64,000 bases of DNA, from NCBI RefSeq assembly GCF_036199905.1, contig NZ_CP108109.1, positions 5,269,501 through 5,333,500 of the forward strand, given 5' to 3'. Positions 51,419 through 61,060 of this stretch are shown here, piece by piece (the first letter of the stretch is position 1; every line of letters begins with the position of its first letter). Made by a program: the position numbers and the translations under genes. The DNA comes from Streptomyces sp. NBC_00223. Its GTDB lineage: Bacteria; Actinomycetota; Actinomycetes; Streptomycetales; Streptomycetaceae. Below the pieces are notes generated by a model that was given only the letters and a program-made list of their open reading frames with translations, was not told where the DNA came from and searched no databases.

Positions 51419-53104
51419 ATCAACGCCTCCACGAGTCCCCCCGCCGTTGAGTTGCGCGGCATCACCAAACGCTTCCCCGGCGTCGTCGCCAACCACGACA
51501 TCGACATCACCGTGCACAGCGGCACCGTGCACGCCCTCGTGGGCGAGAACGGCGCCGGCAAGTCCACCCTGATGAAGATCCTCTACGGCATGCAGAAGCC
51601 GGACGAGGGCACCATCGCCGTCAACGGTGAGCAGGTCTCCTTCGGCGACCCCGGCGACGCCATCGCCCGCGGGATCGGCATGGTGCACCAGCACTTCATG
51701 CTCGCCGACAACCTCACCGTGCTGGAGAACATCGTGCTGGGCAGCGAGAAGCTGTACGGCATCGGCGGCCGGGCGCGCGCGAAGATCGAGGAGATCTCGG
51801 ACGCGTACGGCCTCGGGGTACGGCCCGGCGCCCTGGTGGAGGATCTCGGCGTCGCCGACCGCCAGCGGGTGGAGATCCTCAAGGTCCTCTACCGCGGCGC
51901 GCGCATCCTCATCCTCGACGAACCCACGGCGGTCCTGGTCCCCCAGGAGGTCGACGCGCTCTTCGACAACCTGCGCGGACTGAAGTCCGAGGGCCTGACC
52001 GTCATCTTCATCTCGCACAAGCTCGGCGAGGTGCTGTCGGTCGCCGACGACATCACGGTCATCCGGCGGGGCACGACGGTCGGCAGCGCCGACCCGGCGC
52101 ACACCACCGCCAAGCAGCTCGCCGAGCTGATGGTCGGCAGCGAGCTGCCCTCGCCCGAGACCCGCGAGTCCACCGTCACCACCGAGCCGATGCTCACCGT
52201 GGACGGCCTGCGGCTGGCCGCCGTCGACCCCGACGGCGTCGCCCGTACGGTCCTGGACGACATCGCCTTCACCATCCACAAGGGCGAGGTGCTGGGCATC
52301 GCGGGTGTCGAGGGCAACGGCCAGGCCGAACTCGTCGAGGCCATCATGGGCATGCGGGCCCTGGACGGCGGTTCGCTGGTCCTGGACGGCCGGGACATGT
52401 CCCACACCCCCACCCGGGGTCGCCGCGAGGACGGCATCGGCTACATCCCCGAGGACCGGCACCGCCACGGTCTGCTGCTCGAAGCGCCGCTTTGGGAGAA
52501 CCGCATCCTCGGCCACGTCACCGAGCGGCCCAACAGCCGCGGCTTCCTCCTCGACACCGGGGCCGCCCGCCGTGACACCGAGCGGATCGTCCAGGAGTAC
52601 GACGTCCGTACCCCCGGCATCGAGGTCACCGCGGCCTCGCTGTCCGGCGGGAACCAGCAGAAGCTGATCGTCGGCCGTGAGATGAGCCACCTGCCCAAGC
52701 TGCTGATAGCCGCGCATCCCACCCGAGGGGTGGACGTCGGCGCGCAGGCGCAGATCTGGGACCAGATCCGCGCGGCCCGCCGCGACGGCCTGGCCGTACT
52801 GCTGATCTCGGCCGACCTGGACGAGCTGATCGGCCTGTCCGACACGCTGCGGGTGATGTACCGGGGCCGGCTGGTCGCCGACGCCGACCCCGCCACCATC
52901 ACCCCGGAGGAGCTGGGCTCCGCCATGACCGGCGCCGCCTCCGGCACCCTCACGGCCGAGGGCGCCGACGGGCCGGGGACGGAATCCGGTTCCGGGGCGA
53001 CACCCTCCGGCCGGGCCGACACCACCGAATCCGGGTCCGACCAGTCCGGTTCCGACGACCCCGGTGACTCCGGGTCCCACCAGTCCGGGGGAGAGGACCG
53101 ATGA
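51419..53104 (+). CDS. Nucleoside ABC transporter, duplicated ATPase
   Basis: 561 aa if started at ATC 51419. Two ABC domains: Walker A GENGAGKST, then VADRQRVEILKVLYRGARILILDEPTAVL; the second has degenerate Walker A GVEGNGQAEL and LSGGNQQKLIVGREM. The C-terminal 50 residues are Gly/Ser/Asp-rich. There is no ATG/GTG/TTG upstream; the first canonical start is TTG 51452, which would cut the first strand (PAVELRG) and lacks a ribosome site. ATC 51419 has GAGGAG 8 nt upstream. The start is therefore uncertain. Overlaps the first permease by 4 bp. Confidence 0.93.
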   Translation: MNASTSPPAVELRGITKRFPGVVANHDIDITVHSGTVHALVGENGAGKSTLMKILYGMQKPDEGTIAVNGEQVSFGDPGDAIARGIGMVHQHFMLADNLTVLENIVLGSEKLYGIGGRARAKIEEISDAYGLGVRPGALVEDLGVADRQRVEILKVLYRGARILILDEPTAVLVPQEVDALFDNLRGLKSEGLTVIFISHKLGEVLSVADDITVIRRGTTVGSADPAHTTAKQLAELMVGSELPSPETRESTVTTEPMLTVDGLRLAAVDPDGVARTVLDDIAFTIHKGEVLGIAGVEGNGQAELVEAIMGMRALDGGSLVLDGRDMSHTPTRGRREDGIGYIPEDRHRHGLLLEAPLWENRILGHVTERPNSRGFLLDTGAARRDTERIVQEYDVRTPGIEVTAASLSGGNQQKLIVGREMSHLPKLLIAAHPTRGVDVGAQAQIWDQIRAARRDGLAVLLISADLDELIGLSDTLRVMYRGRLVADADPATITPEELGSAMTGAASGTLTAEGADGPGTESGSGATPSGRADTTESGSDQSGSDDPGDSGSHQSGGEDR

Positions 53105-54210
53105 AGAAGTTCGACAAGGACCGGGCGATCCTGGGGATCGCCGCGCCCGTGCTGGCCGTCGTCGGGGCGCTGATCGTCACCGCCCTGGTGCTGCTGGCCA
53201 CCGGCAAGGAGCCGTTCCACGCGTTCAACGTGATGGTGGACTACGGCAGCAAGACCGACAGCCAGGTCTACATCCTCAACAAGGCGACGACCTACTACCT
53301 CGCCGGTCTCGCGGTGGCCATCGGCTTCCGGATGAACCTGTTCAACATCGGCGTGGACGGCCAGTACCGGCTCGCCGCGTTCTTCGCCGCCGCGGTCGGC
53401 GGCGCGATGTCGATCCCGGGCGTCATCCAGATCCCGGTCATCATCCTGACCGCCATGGCGGTCGGCGCGATCTGGGCGGCCATCGCGGGTGTCCTCAAGG
53501 TGACCCGAGGGGTCAGCGAGGTCATCTCCACGATCATGCTGAACTCGATCGCGGGCATCGTGATCGGCTACTTCCTGCAAGGCGGCAGGCTCGGCGTGCT
53601 CGACAAGGACGCCAACATGGTCTCCACCAAGCCGCTGCCGTCCTCCAGCCATCTGTTCAACTTCCAGACCTCCACCGACCCGGTCGTCGGCTTCATCGTC
53701 TTCGCGGTCCTGGCCGGCGCCGTCTACTGGTTCGTGCTCGCCCGCACCCGCTTCGGCTTCGACCTGCGCGCGGTGGGCCGCTCCCAGTCCGCCGCCGAGG
53801 CCAGCGGCGTCAGCGTCAAGCGGATGGTCGTCACCAGCATGCTGATCTCCGGCGCCATGGCGGGCCTGGTCGGTATGCCCACACTGCTCAACCAGTCGCA
53901 CGACTACGGCACCGACTTCCCGACCGGCATCGGCTTCACCGGTATCGCGGTCGCCCTGCTCGGCCGCAACAACCCGATCGGCATCGCGGTCGGCGCCCTG
54001 CTCTGGGCCTTCCTCGAACGCGCCTCCAACGGCCTGGAGTTCGAGGGCTACGACAAGGAGATCGTCGGCGTGATCCAGGGCGTGATCGTGCTCGCCGTGG
54101 TCATCGCCTACGAACTCGTCCGCCGCTACGGACTCACCCGGCAGCAACGCCAGGTCGGCGCGGAACTCGCCGCCGCCGGTTCCGACGACAAGCAGGAGGT
54201 GTCGGCGTGA
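53101..54210 (+). CDS. Nucleoside ABC transporter permease 1
   Basis: 369 aa, 8-10 TMs, BPD_transp_2 type (YYLAGLAVAIGFRMNLFNIGVDGQY; RGVSEVISTIMLNSIAG; GIAVALLGRNNPIGI). ATG 53101 overlaps the ATPase stop (ATGA). Forms the channel with the next protein. Confidence 0.94.
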   Translation: MKKFDKDRAILGIAAPVLAVVGALIVTALVLLATGKEPFHAFNVMVDYGSKTDSQVYILNKATTYYLAGLAVAIGFRMNLFNIGVDGQYRLAAFFAAAVGGAMSIPGVIQIPVIILTAMAVGAIWAAIAGVLKVTRGVSEVISTIMLNSIAGIVIGYFLQGGRLGVLDKDANMVSTKPLPSSSHLFNFQTSTDPVVGFIVFAVLAGAVYWFVLARTRFGFDLRAVGRSQSAAEASGVSVKRMVVTSMLISGAMAGLVGMPTLLNQSHDYGTDFPTGIGFTGIAVALLGRNNPIGIAVGALLWAFLERASNGLEFEGYDKEIVGVIQGVIVLAVVIAYELVRRYGLTRQQRQVGAELAAAGSDDKQEVSA

Positions 54211-55496
54211 CTGCCACCGCTACCCAGACCCCGCCGCCTGCCGCGCCCAAACTGCGGGGCGGCGGAGGAAAAGGCCGGATCAAGCTCACCCTCCCGGTGA
54301 TCCTGCTGATCATCGCCGGAGCCCTCATCGCGGTCTCCGCGGTACGTGCCATCACCGGCGCCGAGGACGTCACCTCCTCCGGGCAGATCGCCGGGGCGCT
54401 GTCCGGCGCCGTGCCCATCGGTCTCGCGGGCCTCGCGGGCCTGTGGTCGGAGCGGGCCGGAGTGGTCAACATCGGCCTTGAGGGCATGATGATCCTCGGT
54501 ACGTTCTTCGGCGCGTGGGCCGGCTGGCAGACCAACCCCTGGATCGGCGTCCTGGCCGGTGTGCTCGGCGGCGCGGCCGGCGGCCTGGTGCACGCGATCG
54601 TCACCGTCACCTTCGGCGTCGACCACATCATCGCCGGTGTGGCGATGAACATCCTCGCCACCGGAGTCACCGCCTATCTCGCCAAGCGCTGGTTCAACGT
54701 CGGCGAGGCGGCTGAGAAGGGCGGCAGCCCCAAGCAGTCCCCACCGATGGGTGACATCAAGGACTTCACGGTGCCAGGGCTCTCGCACTGGCTCGGGACG
54801 GTGGAGAAACATCACTGGTTCCTGGTCTCCGACCTCGCCGGGCTGGTCGGCGGCCTGGTCACCGGGATCTCCGCGCTGACCCTGCTGGCCGTGGTGCTCT
54901 TCGTCGGCACGTTCTTCGTCCTGTGGCGCACGTCCTTCGGTCTGCGGCTGCGGTCCTGCGGCGAGAACCCGGTGGCCGCCGAGTCGTTGGGCGTCAATGT
55001 GTACACGTACAAGTACGCGGCCGTCATCGTCTCGGGCGCGCTGGCCGGACTCGGCGGTGTCTTCCTCGCCATCGGCACGCACTTCTATCTCGCCGGGCAG
55101 ACCGGCGGGCGCGGCTACATCGGTCTGGCCGCGATGATCTTCGGCAACTGGCGGCCCGGCGGACTCGCCATGGGCGCGGGCCTGTTCGGCTACGCAGACA
55201 GCCTGCAACTGCGCAACGGCGGCCCCTCGGTGCACGCGCTCCTCCTGCTGCTCGCGCTGCTGCTGCTCGCCATGGGCCTGTGGAAGTTCTACCGCCGGGC
55301 GTTTGTCGGCGCGGCCGTCGCCACGGGCTTCGCGGTCCTGCTGGCGGTCTGGTACATGCTCACCGACACCGTGCCGGACCAGGTGGTCCAGGCGACGCCG
55401 TACGTGGCCACGCTGCTGGTCATGGGGCTGTCCGCGCAACGGCTGCGGATGCCCAAGGCGGACGGTGTCCCCTATCGGAAGGGCCAGGGCGGATGA
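54207..55496 (+). CDS. Nucleoside ABC transporter permease 2
   Basis: 429 aa from GTG 54207 (GTGA overlap). Same family: PIGLAGLAGLWSERAGVVNIGLEGMM, GVDHIIAGVAMNILATGVTAYL, GLAAMIFGNWRPGGLAMGAGLFGYAD. Longer than usual by an extra C-terminal pair of helices (ALLLLLALLLLAMGLW and after). Confidence 0.94.
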   Translation: MTATATQTPPPAAPKLRGGGGKGRIKLTLPVILLIIAGALIAVSAVRAITGAEDVTSSGQIAGALSGAVPIGLAGLAGLWSERAGVVNIGLEGMMILGTFFGAWAGWQTNPWIGVLAGVLGGAAGGLVHAIVTVTFGVDHIIAGVAMNILATGVTAYLAKRWFNVGEAAEKGGSPKQSPPMGDIKDFTVPGLSHWLGTVEKHHWFLVSDLAGLVGGLVTGISALTLLAVVLFVGTFFVLWRTSFGLRLRSCGENPVAAESLGVNVYTYKYAAVIVSGALAGLGGVFLAIGTHFYLAGQTGGRGYIGLAAMIFGNWRPGGLAMGAGLFGYADSLQLRNGGPSVHALLLLLALLLLAMGLWKFYRRAFVGAAVATGFAVLLAVWYMLTDTVPDQVVQATPYVATLLVMGLSAQRLRMPKADGVPYRKGQGG

Positions 55497-55891
55497 CGGA
55501 CACGACAGTGGACTGGGAGGCGCTGCGCGGCGCGGCCCGGGAGGTCATGGGACGGGCGTACGTGCCCTACTCCCGCTTCCCGGTCGGCGCCGCGGCCCTG
55601 GCCGACGACGGCCGGGTGGTCGTCGGCTGCAACGTGGAGAACGCGGCCTACGGGGTCGCGCTGTGCGCCGAGTGCGGGCTCGTCTCGGCGCTGCACGCCT
55701 CCGGCGGCGGACGGCTGACCGCCTTCACCTGTGTCGACCTGCGGGGCAACGTCCTGATGCCGTGCGGCCGGTGCAGGCAGCTGCTCTGGGAGCACGGCGG
55801 GCCGGAACTGCTGGTCGACACCGTCCGGGGCGTCAGGCCCATGAGCGACGTTCTGCCCGACGCGTTCGGGCCCGAAGATCTCAACCGCTAG
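55493..55891 (+). CDS. cdd: Cytidine deaminase
   Basis: 132 aa. Zinc and catalytic motifs ALCAECGLVSAL (CAE) and PCGRCRQLL (PCxxC); VPYSRFPVGAAAL at the N-terminus. Turns cytidine and deoxycytidine into uridines. ATG overlaps the permease stop (ATGA): import and salvage are one operon. Confidence 0.96.
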   Translation: MTDTTVDWEALRGAAREVMGRAYVPYSRFPVGAAALADDGRVVVGCNVENAAYGVALCAECGLVSALHASGGGRLTAFTCVDLRGNVLMPCGRCRQLLWEHGGPELLVDTVRGVRPMSDVLPDAFGPEDLNR

Positions 55892-55903
55892 GAACCCTGT
55901 CTC

Positions 55904-57181
55904 ATGGACGCCATTTCCGTCATCCGTACCAAGCGCGACCGCGGCCGGCTCAGCGACGAGCAGATCGACTGGGTGATCGACGCCTACACCCGTGGCGAGG
56001 TCGCCGACGAGCAGATGTCCGCGCTCGCCATGGCGATCCTGCTCAACGGCATGGACCGCGCCGAGATCGCCCGCTGGACCGCGGCGATGATCGCGTCCGG
56101 CGAGCGGATGGACTTCTCCGGCCTGGCCCGGCCCACCGCGGACAAGCACTCCACCGGGGGCGTCGGCGACAAGATCACGCTGCCGCTCGCGCCCCTGGTC
56201 GCCGCGTGCGGCGCGGCCGTGCCGCAGCTGTCCGGGCGCGGGCTCGGGCACACCGGCGGGACGCTGGACAAGCTGGAGTCCATCCCCGGCTGGCGGGCCT
56301 CGCTCAGCAACGAGGAGGTGCTGTCCGTCCTCGGCGACGTGGGCGCGGTGATCTGCGCCGCCGGTGACGGCCTCGCGCCCGCCGACAAGAAGCTCTACGC
56401 GCTGCGCGACGTGACGGGGACGGTCGAGGCCATCCCGCTGATCGCCTCCTCGATCATGTCCAAGAAGATCGCCGAGGGGACCGGTTCGCTGGTCCTCGAT
56501 GTGAAGGTCGGGTCCGGGGCGTTCATGAAGTCCCTCGACGACGCCCGGGAGCTGGCCGCGACGATGGTCGGCCTCGGTACCGACCACGGGGTGCGGACGG
56601 TGGCGCTGCTCACCGACATGTCCGTACCACTCGGGCTGACGGCGGGCAACGCGCTCGAAGTCCGCGAATCCGTCGAGGTGCTGGCCGGCGGCGGGCCCGC
56701 GGATGTGGTCGAACTGACGCTGGCGCTGGCCCGGGAGATGCTGGACGCGGCCGGTCTGCCGGACGCGGACCCGGCCAAGGCGCTCGCCGACGGTTCGGCC
56801 ATGGACGCCTGGCGGCGGATGATCCGCGCGCAGGGCGGCGACCCGGACGCGCCGCTGCCGGTCGCCCGGGAGCGGCAGGTCGTCCGCGCCGAGTCCTCCG
56901 GCGTCCTCACCCGGCTCGACGCCTACGGGGTCGGGGTCGCCGCCTGGCGGCTGGGCGCCGGACGCGCCCGCAAGGAGGACGCGGTGCAGGCCGGGGCCGG
57001 CGTCGAACTCCACGCCAAGCCGGGGGAGTCGGTGGTCGCCGGGCAGCCGCTGCTCACCCTGCACACCGACACCCCGGAGAAGTTCGGCTACGCCCAGGAG
57101 GCGTTGGCGGACGCGGTGACGGTCTCCCCGGCGGACACCGCCTTCACCCCGACCCCGATCCTGCTGGACCGCATCGCGTAG
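55904..57181 (+). CDS. deoA: Thymidine/pyrimidine-nucleoside phosphorylase
   Basis: 425 aa. DKHSTGGVGDKITLPLAPLVAACG phosphate loop, GLGHTGGTLDKLES, SSIMSKKIAEGTGSLVLDVKVGSGAFMK. Cleaves pyrimidine nucleosides to base and (deoxy)ribose-1-phosphate. Last gene of the operon. Confidence 0.96.
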   Translation: MDAISVIRTKRDRGRLSDEQIDWVIDAYTRGEVADEQMSALAMAILLNGMDRAEIARWTAAMIASGERMDFSGLARPTADKHSTGGVGDKITLPLAPLVAACGAAVPQLSGRGLGHTGGTLDKLESIPGWRASLSNEEVLSVLGDVGAVICAAGDGLAPADKKLYALRDVTGTVEAIPLIASSIMSKKIAEGTGSLVLDVKVGSGAFMKSLDDARELAATMVGLGTDHGVRTVALLTDMSVPLGLTAGNALEVRESVEVLAGGGPADVVELTLALAREMLDAAGLPDADPAKALADGSAMDAWRRMIRAQGGDPDAPLPVARERQVVRAESSGVLTRLDAYGVGVAAWRLGAGRARKEDAVQAGAGVELHAKPGESVVAGQPLLTLHTDTPEKFGYAQEALADAVTVSPADTAFTPTPILLDRIA

Positions 57182-57231
57182 GGCGGGGGTCCCGGCACGG
57201 CGGGGGCCGGCCCGTGTGTGAGGATGCGGGG

Positions 57232-57861
57232 ATGGGGAGACGGCTGGTCACCGGTGTGTTGGGGGTCGCGCTGGCCGCGACCGCGGGGTGCGGTACGGCG
57301 ACGGAGGGCGCCGGGCCCGGCGCGGTCGGACCCGTGCCCGACGTCCGGGTGAAGGCCGATCCGCTGCCGAGCGACCTGCGGGGCCTGGAACGATACGGCG
57401 ACCTCCCATCCACCGCGCCCACCGCGCCCGCCACCGCGCCCGTGTGCCCGGCCGCGGGCCTGTGGCTCACGGCGGACGAGCCGGACGCCGCCATGGGCCT
57501 GCGCGCGATGTCCGTCCACCTGACCAACTGCGGTACGAAGTCCCGTACGGTCAGCGGCTATCCGGCGCTGCGGGTGCTGGACGGAGACGGCGGGACGCTC
57601 CCGGTGACGGTGCACCGGGGCATCTCCGTGACGACCGGGATCGACGATCCCGCCCCCACCCGGCTGACCCTCGCGCCGGGCCAAGGCGCCCTGGCCGTAC
57701 TGGCGTGGCGGAACACGGTGACGGACTCCACGGTCGTGGCCACGAACGGCGCCGCGATCGAGGTCGTCCCGGCGCCGGGGGCCGCCGCCCAGAGCGTCCC
57801 GGTCCTTGTCGACCTCGGCAACACCGGCACCCTCGACGTCACCGCCTGGCGCTGCGGCTAG
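57232..57861 (+). CDS. Putative lipoprotein with DUF4232-like domain
   Basis: 209 aa from ATG 57232; GTG 57214 is possible. Lipobox ALAATAGCG. The mature part has GLRAMSVHLTNCGTKSRTVSGYPALRVLD and LTLAPGQGALAVLAWRNTV, the pattern of DUF4232, a secreted beta-sandwich domain of unknown function. Confidence 0.85.
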   Translation: MGRRLVTGVLGVALAATAGCGTATEGAGPGAVGPVPDVRVKADPLPSDLRGLERYGDLPSTAPTAPATAPVCPAAGLWLTADEPDAAMGLRAMSVHLTNCGTKSRTVSGYPALRVLDGDGGTLPVTVHRGISVTTGIDDPAPTRLTLAPGQGALAVLAWRNTVTDSTVVATNGAAIEVVPAPGAAAQSVPVLVDLGNTGTLDVTAWRCG

Positions 57862-57883
57862 GACGGGTCGGCAGGGCAGGCTG

Positions 57884-58678
57884 TCAACTGTGCCGCAGCG
57901 AGCGGCCGAAGCCCGCGGCCAGCGGCATCCGCAGGCCCAGCGGCGGGGGAGCGGCGAGCGCGTCGGCGACCGGGCGGGCGAAGGGGCGGTCGAGCAGCGA
58001 GCCGAGGACGAAGTCCGAGGTGAGGGCGAAGACCTCGGCCCGGTGCTGGTGCAGCCCGTGCCCGTCGGAGTGCACCTCGAAGCGGCACACCTCGCGATTG
58101 ACCTTCTTGGCGCGTTCGGCCAGCCGGTAGGACAGTTCGGGGGCCGTGGACTCGTCGTCGGTGCCGTGCACCAGCAGTACCCGGCGCCCTATGAGCTGCT
58201 TGACCGGCTCGGGCTCGGGGCCCTCCGGCAGCCACGGGCCGACCGCCGCCACGGAGGTGACCGCCGGGTGCCCGGCGGCGTGCAGCGCCGCCCGGGCGCC
58301 CATGTCCAGGCCCAGCAGGCAGACCGGCACGTCGCCGTAGCGCCGTACCGCCTCGCCGACCGCCCACTCGGCGTCCTCGGCGGGATGCGCGTGGCCGCCG
58401 TTCCAGCCGCGGTAGCGGTAGTGCACGACATGGACCGCCACGCCCTCCGCGCAGCCCTCCCGTACCAGGTGGCGGGCGAGCGGCCACATGACGGCGGCGG
58501 CCAGCGGGGAGCGGCGCCGGGTGCTCAGTACGTCACCGCCGGGCAGGGCGAGCACCACCGCGCGCACGGTCGCTCCCGGATCGGTGCCCGTGTCCCGCTG
58601 TCGGGAGGCGGGCACCAACCCGGGGGCGACCGGGCGCCCCAGCCGCGCGCCACGCGCCGGTAAAGCTTGCGAAGCCAT
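57884..58678 (-). CDS. Alpha/beta hydrolase with Asp in the nucleophile elbow
   Basis: 264 aa. [64 protein letters not shown] and SDGHGL. The nucleophile elbow reads G-L-D-M-G, that is Asp in place of Ser, as in dehalogenases and epoxide hydrolases; the acid and histidine are in place. Substrate unknown. Convergent with the lipoprotein gene and divergent from add. Confidence 0.88.
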   Translation of the reverse strand: MASQALPARGARLGRPVAPGLVPASRQRDTGTDPGATVRAVVLALPGGDVLSTRRRSPLAAAVMWPLARHLVREGCAEGVAVHVVHYRYRGWNGGHAHPAEDAEWAVGEAVRRYGDVPVCLLGLDMGARAALHAAGHPAVTSVAAVGPWLPEGPEPEPVKQLIGRRVLLVHGTDDESTAPELSYRLAERAKKVNREVCRFEVHSDGHGLHQHRAEVFALTSDFVLGSLLDRPFARPVADALAAPPPLGLRMPLAAGFGRSLRHS

Positions 58679-58750
58679 GGCGCAACGATGGCAGACAACC
58701 GGGTGCGGACTGTATGGCCGTGCGGGAAATACTTGGCCCGTACGGGATAT

Positions 58751-58762
58751 CTACGCGCGTAG
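58751..58762. promoter_or_regulatory. Nucleoside-locus operator, site 3
   Basis: CTACGCGCGTAG, perfect palindrome, 17 bp before the add ATG and thus over or next to its promoter. Confidence 0.6.
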
Positions 58763-58779
58763 GGGCTATCGTTTCCCGT

Positions 58780-59943
58780 ATGCAGAACGCCACATCGGGC
58801 CGCCCGACACCGGAACAGATCCGCCGCGCTCCCAAGGCGCTGCTCCATGACCACCTCGACGGCGGCCTGCGCCCCGGCACGATCGTCGACATCGCCCGCG
58901 CGACCGGGTACGAGGGGCTGCCGGAGACCGACCCCGACCGGCTCGGCGCGTGGTTCCGCGCCGCCGCCGACTCCGGCTCGCTCGAACGCTATCTGGAGAC
59001 CTTCGAGCACACCTGCGCGGTCATGCAGACCCGTGACGCGCTGGTCAGGGTCGCCGCCGAGTGCGCCGAGGACCTGGCCGCCGACGGCGTCGTCTACGCC
59101 GAGATCCGGTACGCGCCCGAACAGCACCTGGAGGGCGGCCTGACCCTGGAGGAGGTCGTCGAGGCGGTCAACGAGGGCTTCCGACTCGGTGAGCGCCGGG
59201 CCCGTAAGGACGGCAACCGGATCAGGGTGGGCGCCCTGCTCACCGCGATGCGGCACGCCGCCCGCTCCCAGGAGATCGCCGAACTCGCCAACCGCTACCG
59301 GGACCTGGGGGTCGTCGGCTTCGACATCGCGGGCGCGGAGGCCGGTTACCCGCCCACCCGGCACCTGGACGCCTTCGAGTACCTCAAGCGCGAGAACAAC
59401 CACTTCACCATCCACGCGGGCGAGGCGTTCGGCCTGCCCTCGATCTGGCAGGCACTCCAGTGGTGCGGCGCCGACCGGCTCGGCCACGGGGTGCGGATCA
59501 TCGACGACATCGAGCAGAAGGACGGCGAGGTCTCGCTCGGCCGCCTGGCGTCGTACGTCCGCGACAAGCGGGTGCCGCTGGAGATGTGCCCCACCTCCAA
59601 CCTCCAGACCGGCGCCGCCTCCTCCTATGCCGAGCACCCCATCGGGCTGCTGCGGCGGCTGCACTTCCGGGTCACCGTCAACACCGACAACCGGCTGATG
59701 TCCGGCACCGCGATGAGCCGTGAGTTCGAGCACCTGGTCGAGGCGTTCGACTACACGCTCGACGACATGCAGTGGTTCACCGTCAATGCGATGAAATCAG
59801 CGTTCATCCCTTTCGATGAACGTCTCGCCATGATCAACGAGGTCATCAAGCCCGGATACGCCGAGTTGAAGGCCGAGTGGCTCTTCGCCCCCGGTGGTGC
59901 GGTCACCCCTCTGGCCAGCGGTTCCGCCCCCGAGGCCGGCTGA
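58780..59943 (+). CDS. add: Adenosine deaminase
   Basis: 387 aa from ATG 58780. [14 protein letters not shown] (metal HxH), [26 protein letters not shown], and [13 protein letters not shown] near the C-terminus. Deaminates adenosine to inosine. The upstream frame to 58714 crosses the operator, so the ATG is preferred. Confidence 0.95.
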   Translation: MQNATSGRPTPEQIRRAPKALLHDHLDGGLRPGTIVDIARATGYEGLPETDPDRLGAWFRAAADSGSLERYLETFEHTCAVMQTRDALVRVAAECAEDLAADGVVYAEIRYAPEQHLEGGLTLEEVVEAVNEGFRLGERRARKDGNRIRVGALLTAMRHAARSQEIAELANRYRDLGVVGFDIAGAEAGYPPTRHLDAFEYLKRENNHFTIHAGEAFGLPSIWQALQWCGADRLGHGVRIIDDIEQKDGEVSLGRLASYVRDKRVPLEMCPTSNLQTGAASSYAEHPIGLLRRLHFRVTVNTDNRLMSGTAMSREFEHLVEAFDYTLDDMQWFTVNAMKSAFIPFDERLAMINEVIKPGYAELKAEWLFAPGGAVTPLASGSAPEAG

Positions 59944-60035
59944 CACGGCGGCGGCGCGGACGGGCCTTGACGCGGCGTCACGGCCGCGCCACGCCGGTTG
60001 CACGGGTGGTGAGTCGCTGACTACGTTCCGCAGTT

Positions 60036-60362
60036 ATGCAAACCCGAACCAAGAAGACCCTCGCGACCACCGCCCTGGGCCTCGCCTTCGCCGCCGCCGC
60101 CGCGGGTTCCGCCTCGGCCGCCGGCACCGCCGCCCCCGGCAACGTCCTCAGCGGGCTGCCGGTCGGCTCGGCCGCCAACCTGGTGCCCGGCGCCGCCACC
60201 AGCGCCGCCGGCGCGCAGCAGGCGGTCCACAACGGCACCTCCGCGCTCCCGGCCAACACCACCGGCCTGCTCCCGTCCGGGAACCACCTGTCCGGCAACC
60301 AGATCGCCCCGGTCTCCGGACTGCTCGGCGGCCTCCCGACGGGCAGCGTCCTCGGCGGCTGA
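60036..60362 (+). CDS. Small secreted protein
   Basis: 108 aa. Sec signal peptide (TKKTLATTALGLAFAAAAAGSASA, cut after ASA), then a Gly/Ala/Leu-rich mature chain with repeated GLLP/SGLP elements (LSGLPVGSAAN, GLLPSGNHLSGN, LLGGLPTGS). Not a chaplin. Function unknown. Confidence 0.75.
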   Translation: MQTRTKKTLATTALGLAFAAAAAGSASAAGTAAPGNVLSGLPVGSAANLVPGAATSAAGAQQAVHNGTSALPANTTGLLPSGNHLSGNQIAPVSGLLGGLPTGSVLGG

Positions 60363-60383
60363 ACCGGCCGGCCGCGCGCTCCA

Positions 60384-60426
60384 CGGGCCGCGCCCCCTCC
60401 AGTACGGGGAGGGGGCGCGGCCCGTC
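60384..60426. terminator. Strong bidirectional hairpin
   Basis: 18-bp perfect stem (60384-60401 / 60409-60426) with a 7-nt loop between convergent genes. Confidence 0.8.
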
Positions 60427-60462
60427 GGCGTACCTGAAGCCACCGGCCGTACGCGTACGGGC

Positions 60463-60957
60463 CTACCGCACCCCGGCCGTCACCGGCTGCCGCGGCGGGC
60501 GCTGGGCGGCCGCCCCGCGCAGTCTGCGGCGTACCGCGGGCACGACCAGCAGATGGGCCACCGCGACCCCGGCGGTGTTGAGCAGCAGCGCGTCCACGTC
60601 GAAGAGCTGGCCCGGCACCATCGTCTGGGCGAACTCCAGCGACAGCGACACCATCAGCCCGGCGAAGACCGTCCGCACGAAGGACGCGACGCCCGAGGTG
60701 TGCGCCCGGCCGCCCGCCATCGGCAGCAGCACCCCGAGGGGCGCCAGCAGTCCGAGCCCCGCACCGATCCGCCGGGCCGCCTGGGCCGGGCCCATGGCCA
60801 GGTCCTCGCGGATCGTGCCCAGCGGCTGGAGATTGGGCGCGGGTACCCAGGGCACATAGTGCGGGCGCAGCAGCATCCAGCCGGTGAAGGCCAGATAGGC
60901 GGCGGTGAGCAGCAGCCCCGCCGCGCGCACCCTGATCATGGAGCCGTCGTACCGCAC
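60463..60957 (-). CDS. VanZ-like membrane protein
   Basis: 164 aa from GTG 60957 (ATG 60939 also possible). Four TMs; VPWVPAPNLQPLGTIRE, LEFAQTMVPGQLFDVDALLLNTAGVAVAHL is the VanZ-like core (E..Q......FD..D...N..G). Family role unclear, some members modify teicoplanin response. Confidence 0.88.
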   Translation of the reverse strand: MRYDGSMIRVRAAGLLLTAAYLAFTGWMLLRPHYVPWVPAPNLQPLGTIREDLAMGPAQAARRIGAGLGLLAPLGVLLPMAGGRAHTSGVASFVRTVFAGLMVSLSLEFAQTMVPGQLFDVDALLLNTAGVAVAHLLVVPAVRRRLRGAAAQRPPRQPVTAGVR

Positions 60958-61060
60958 ACAGCCCAGGACGCGGCACGCCCCCGCGGCGGTTCCCCCGGCG
61001 GGGCCGCGCGGAGCCGGTGATTCCGCTCACACCGCCGCGCGGGGCGAGCGGGCGACTTCC

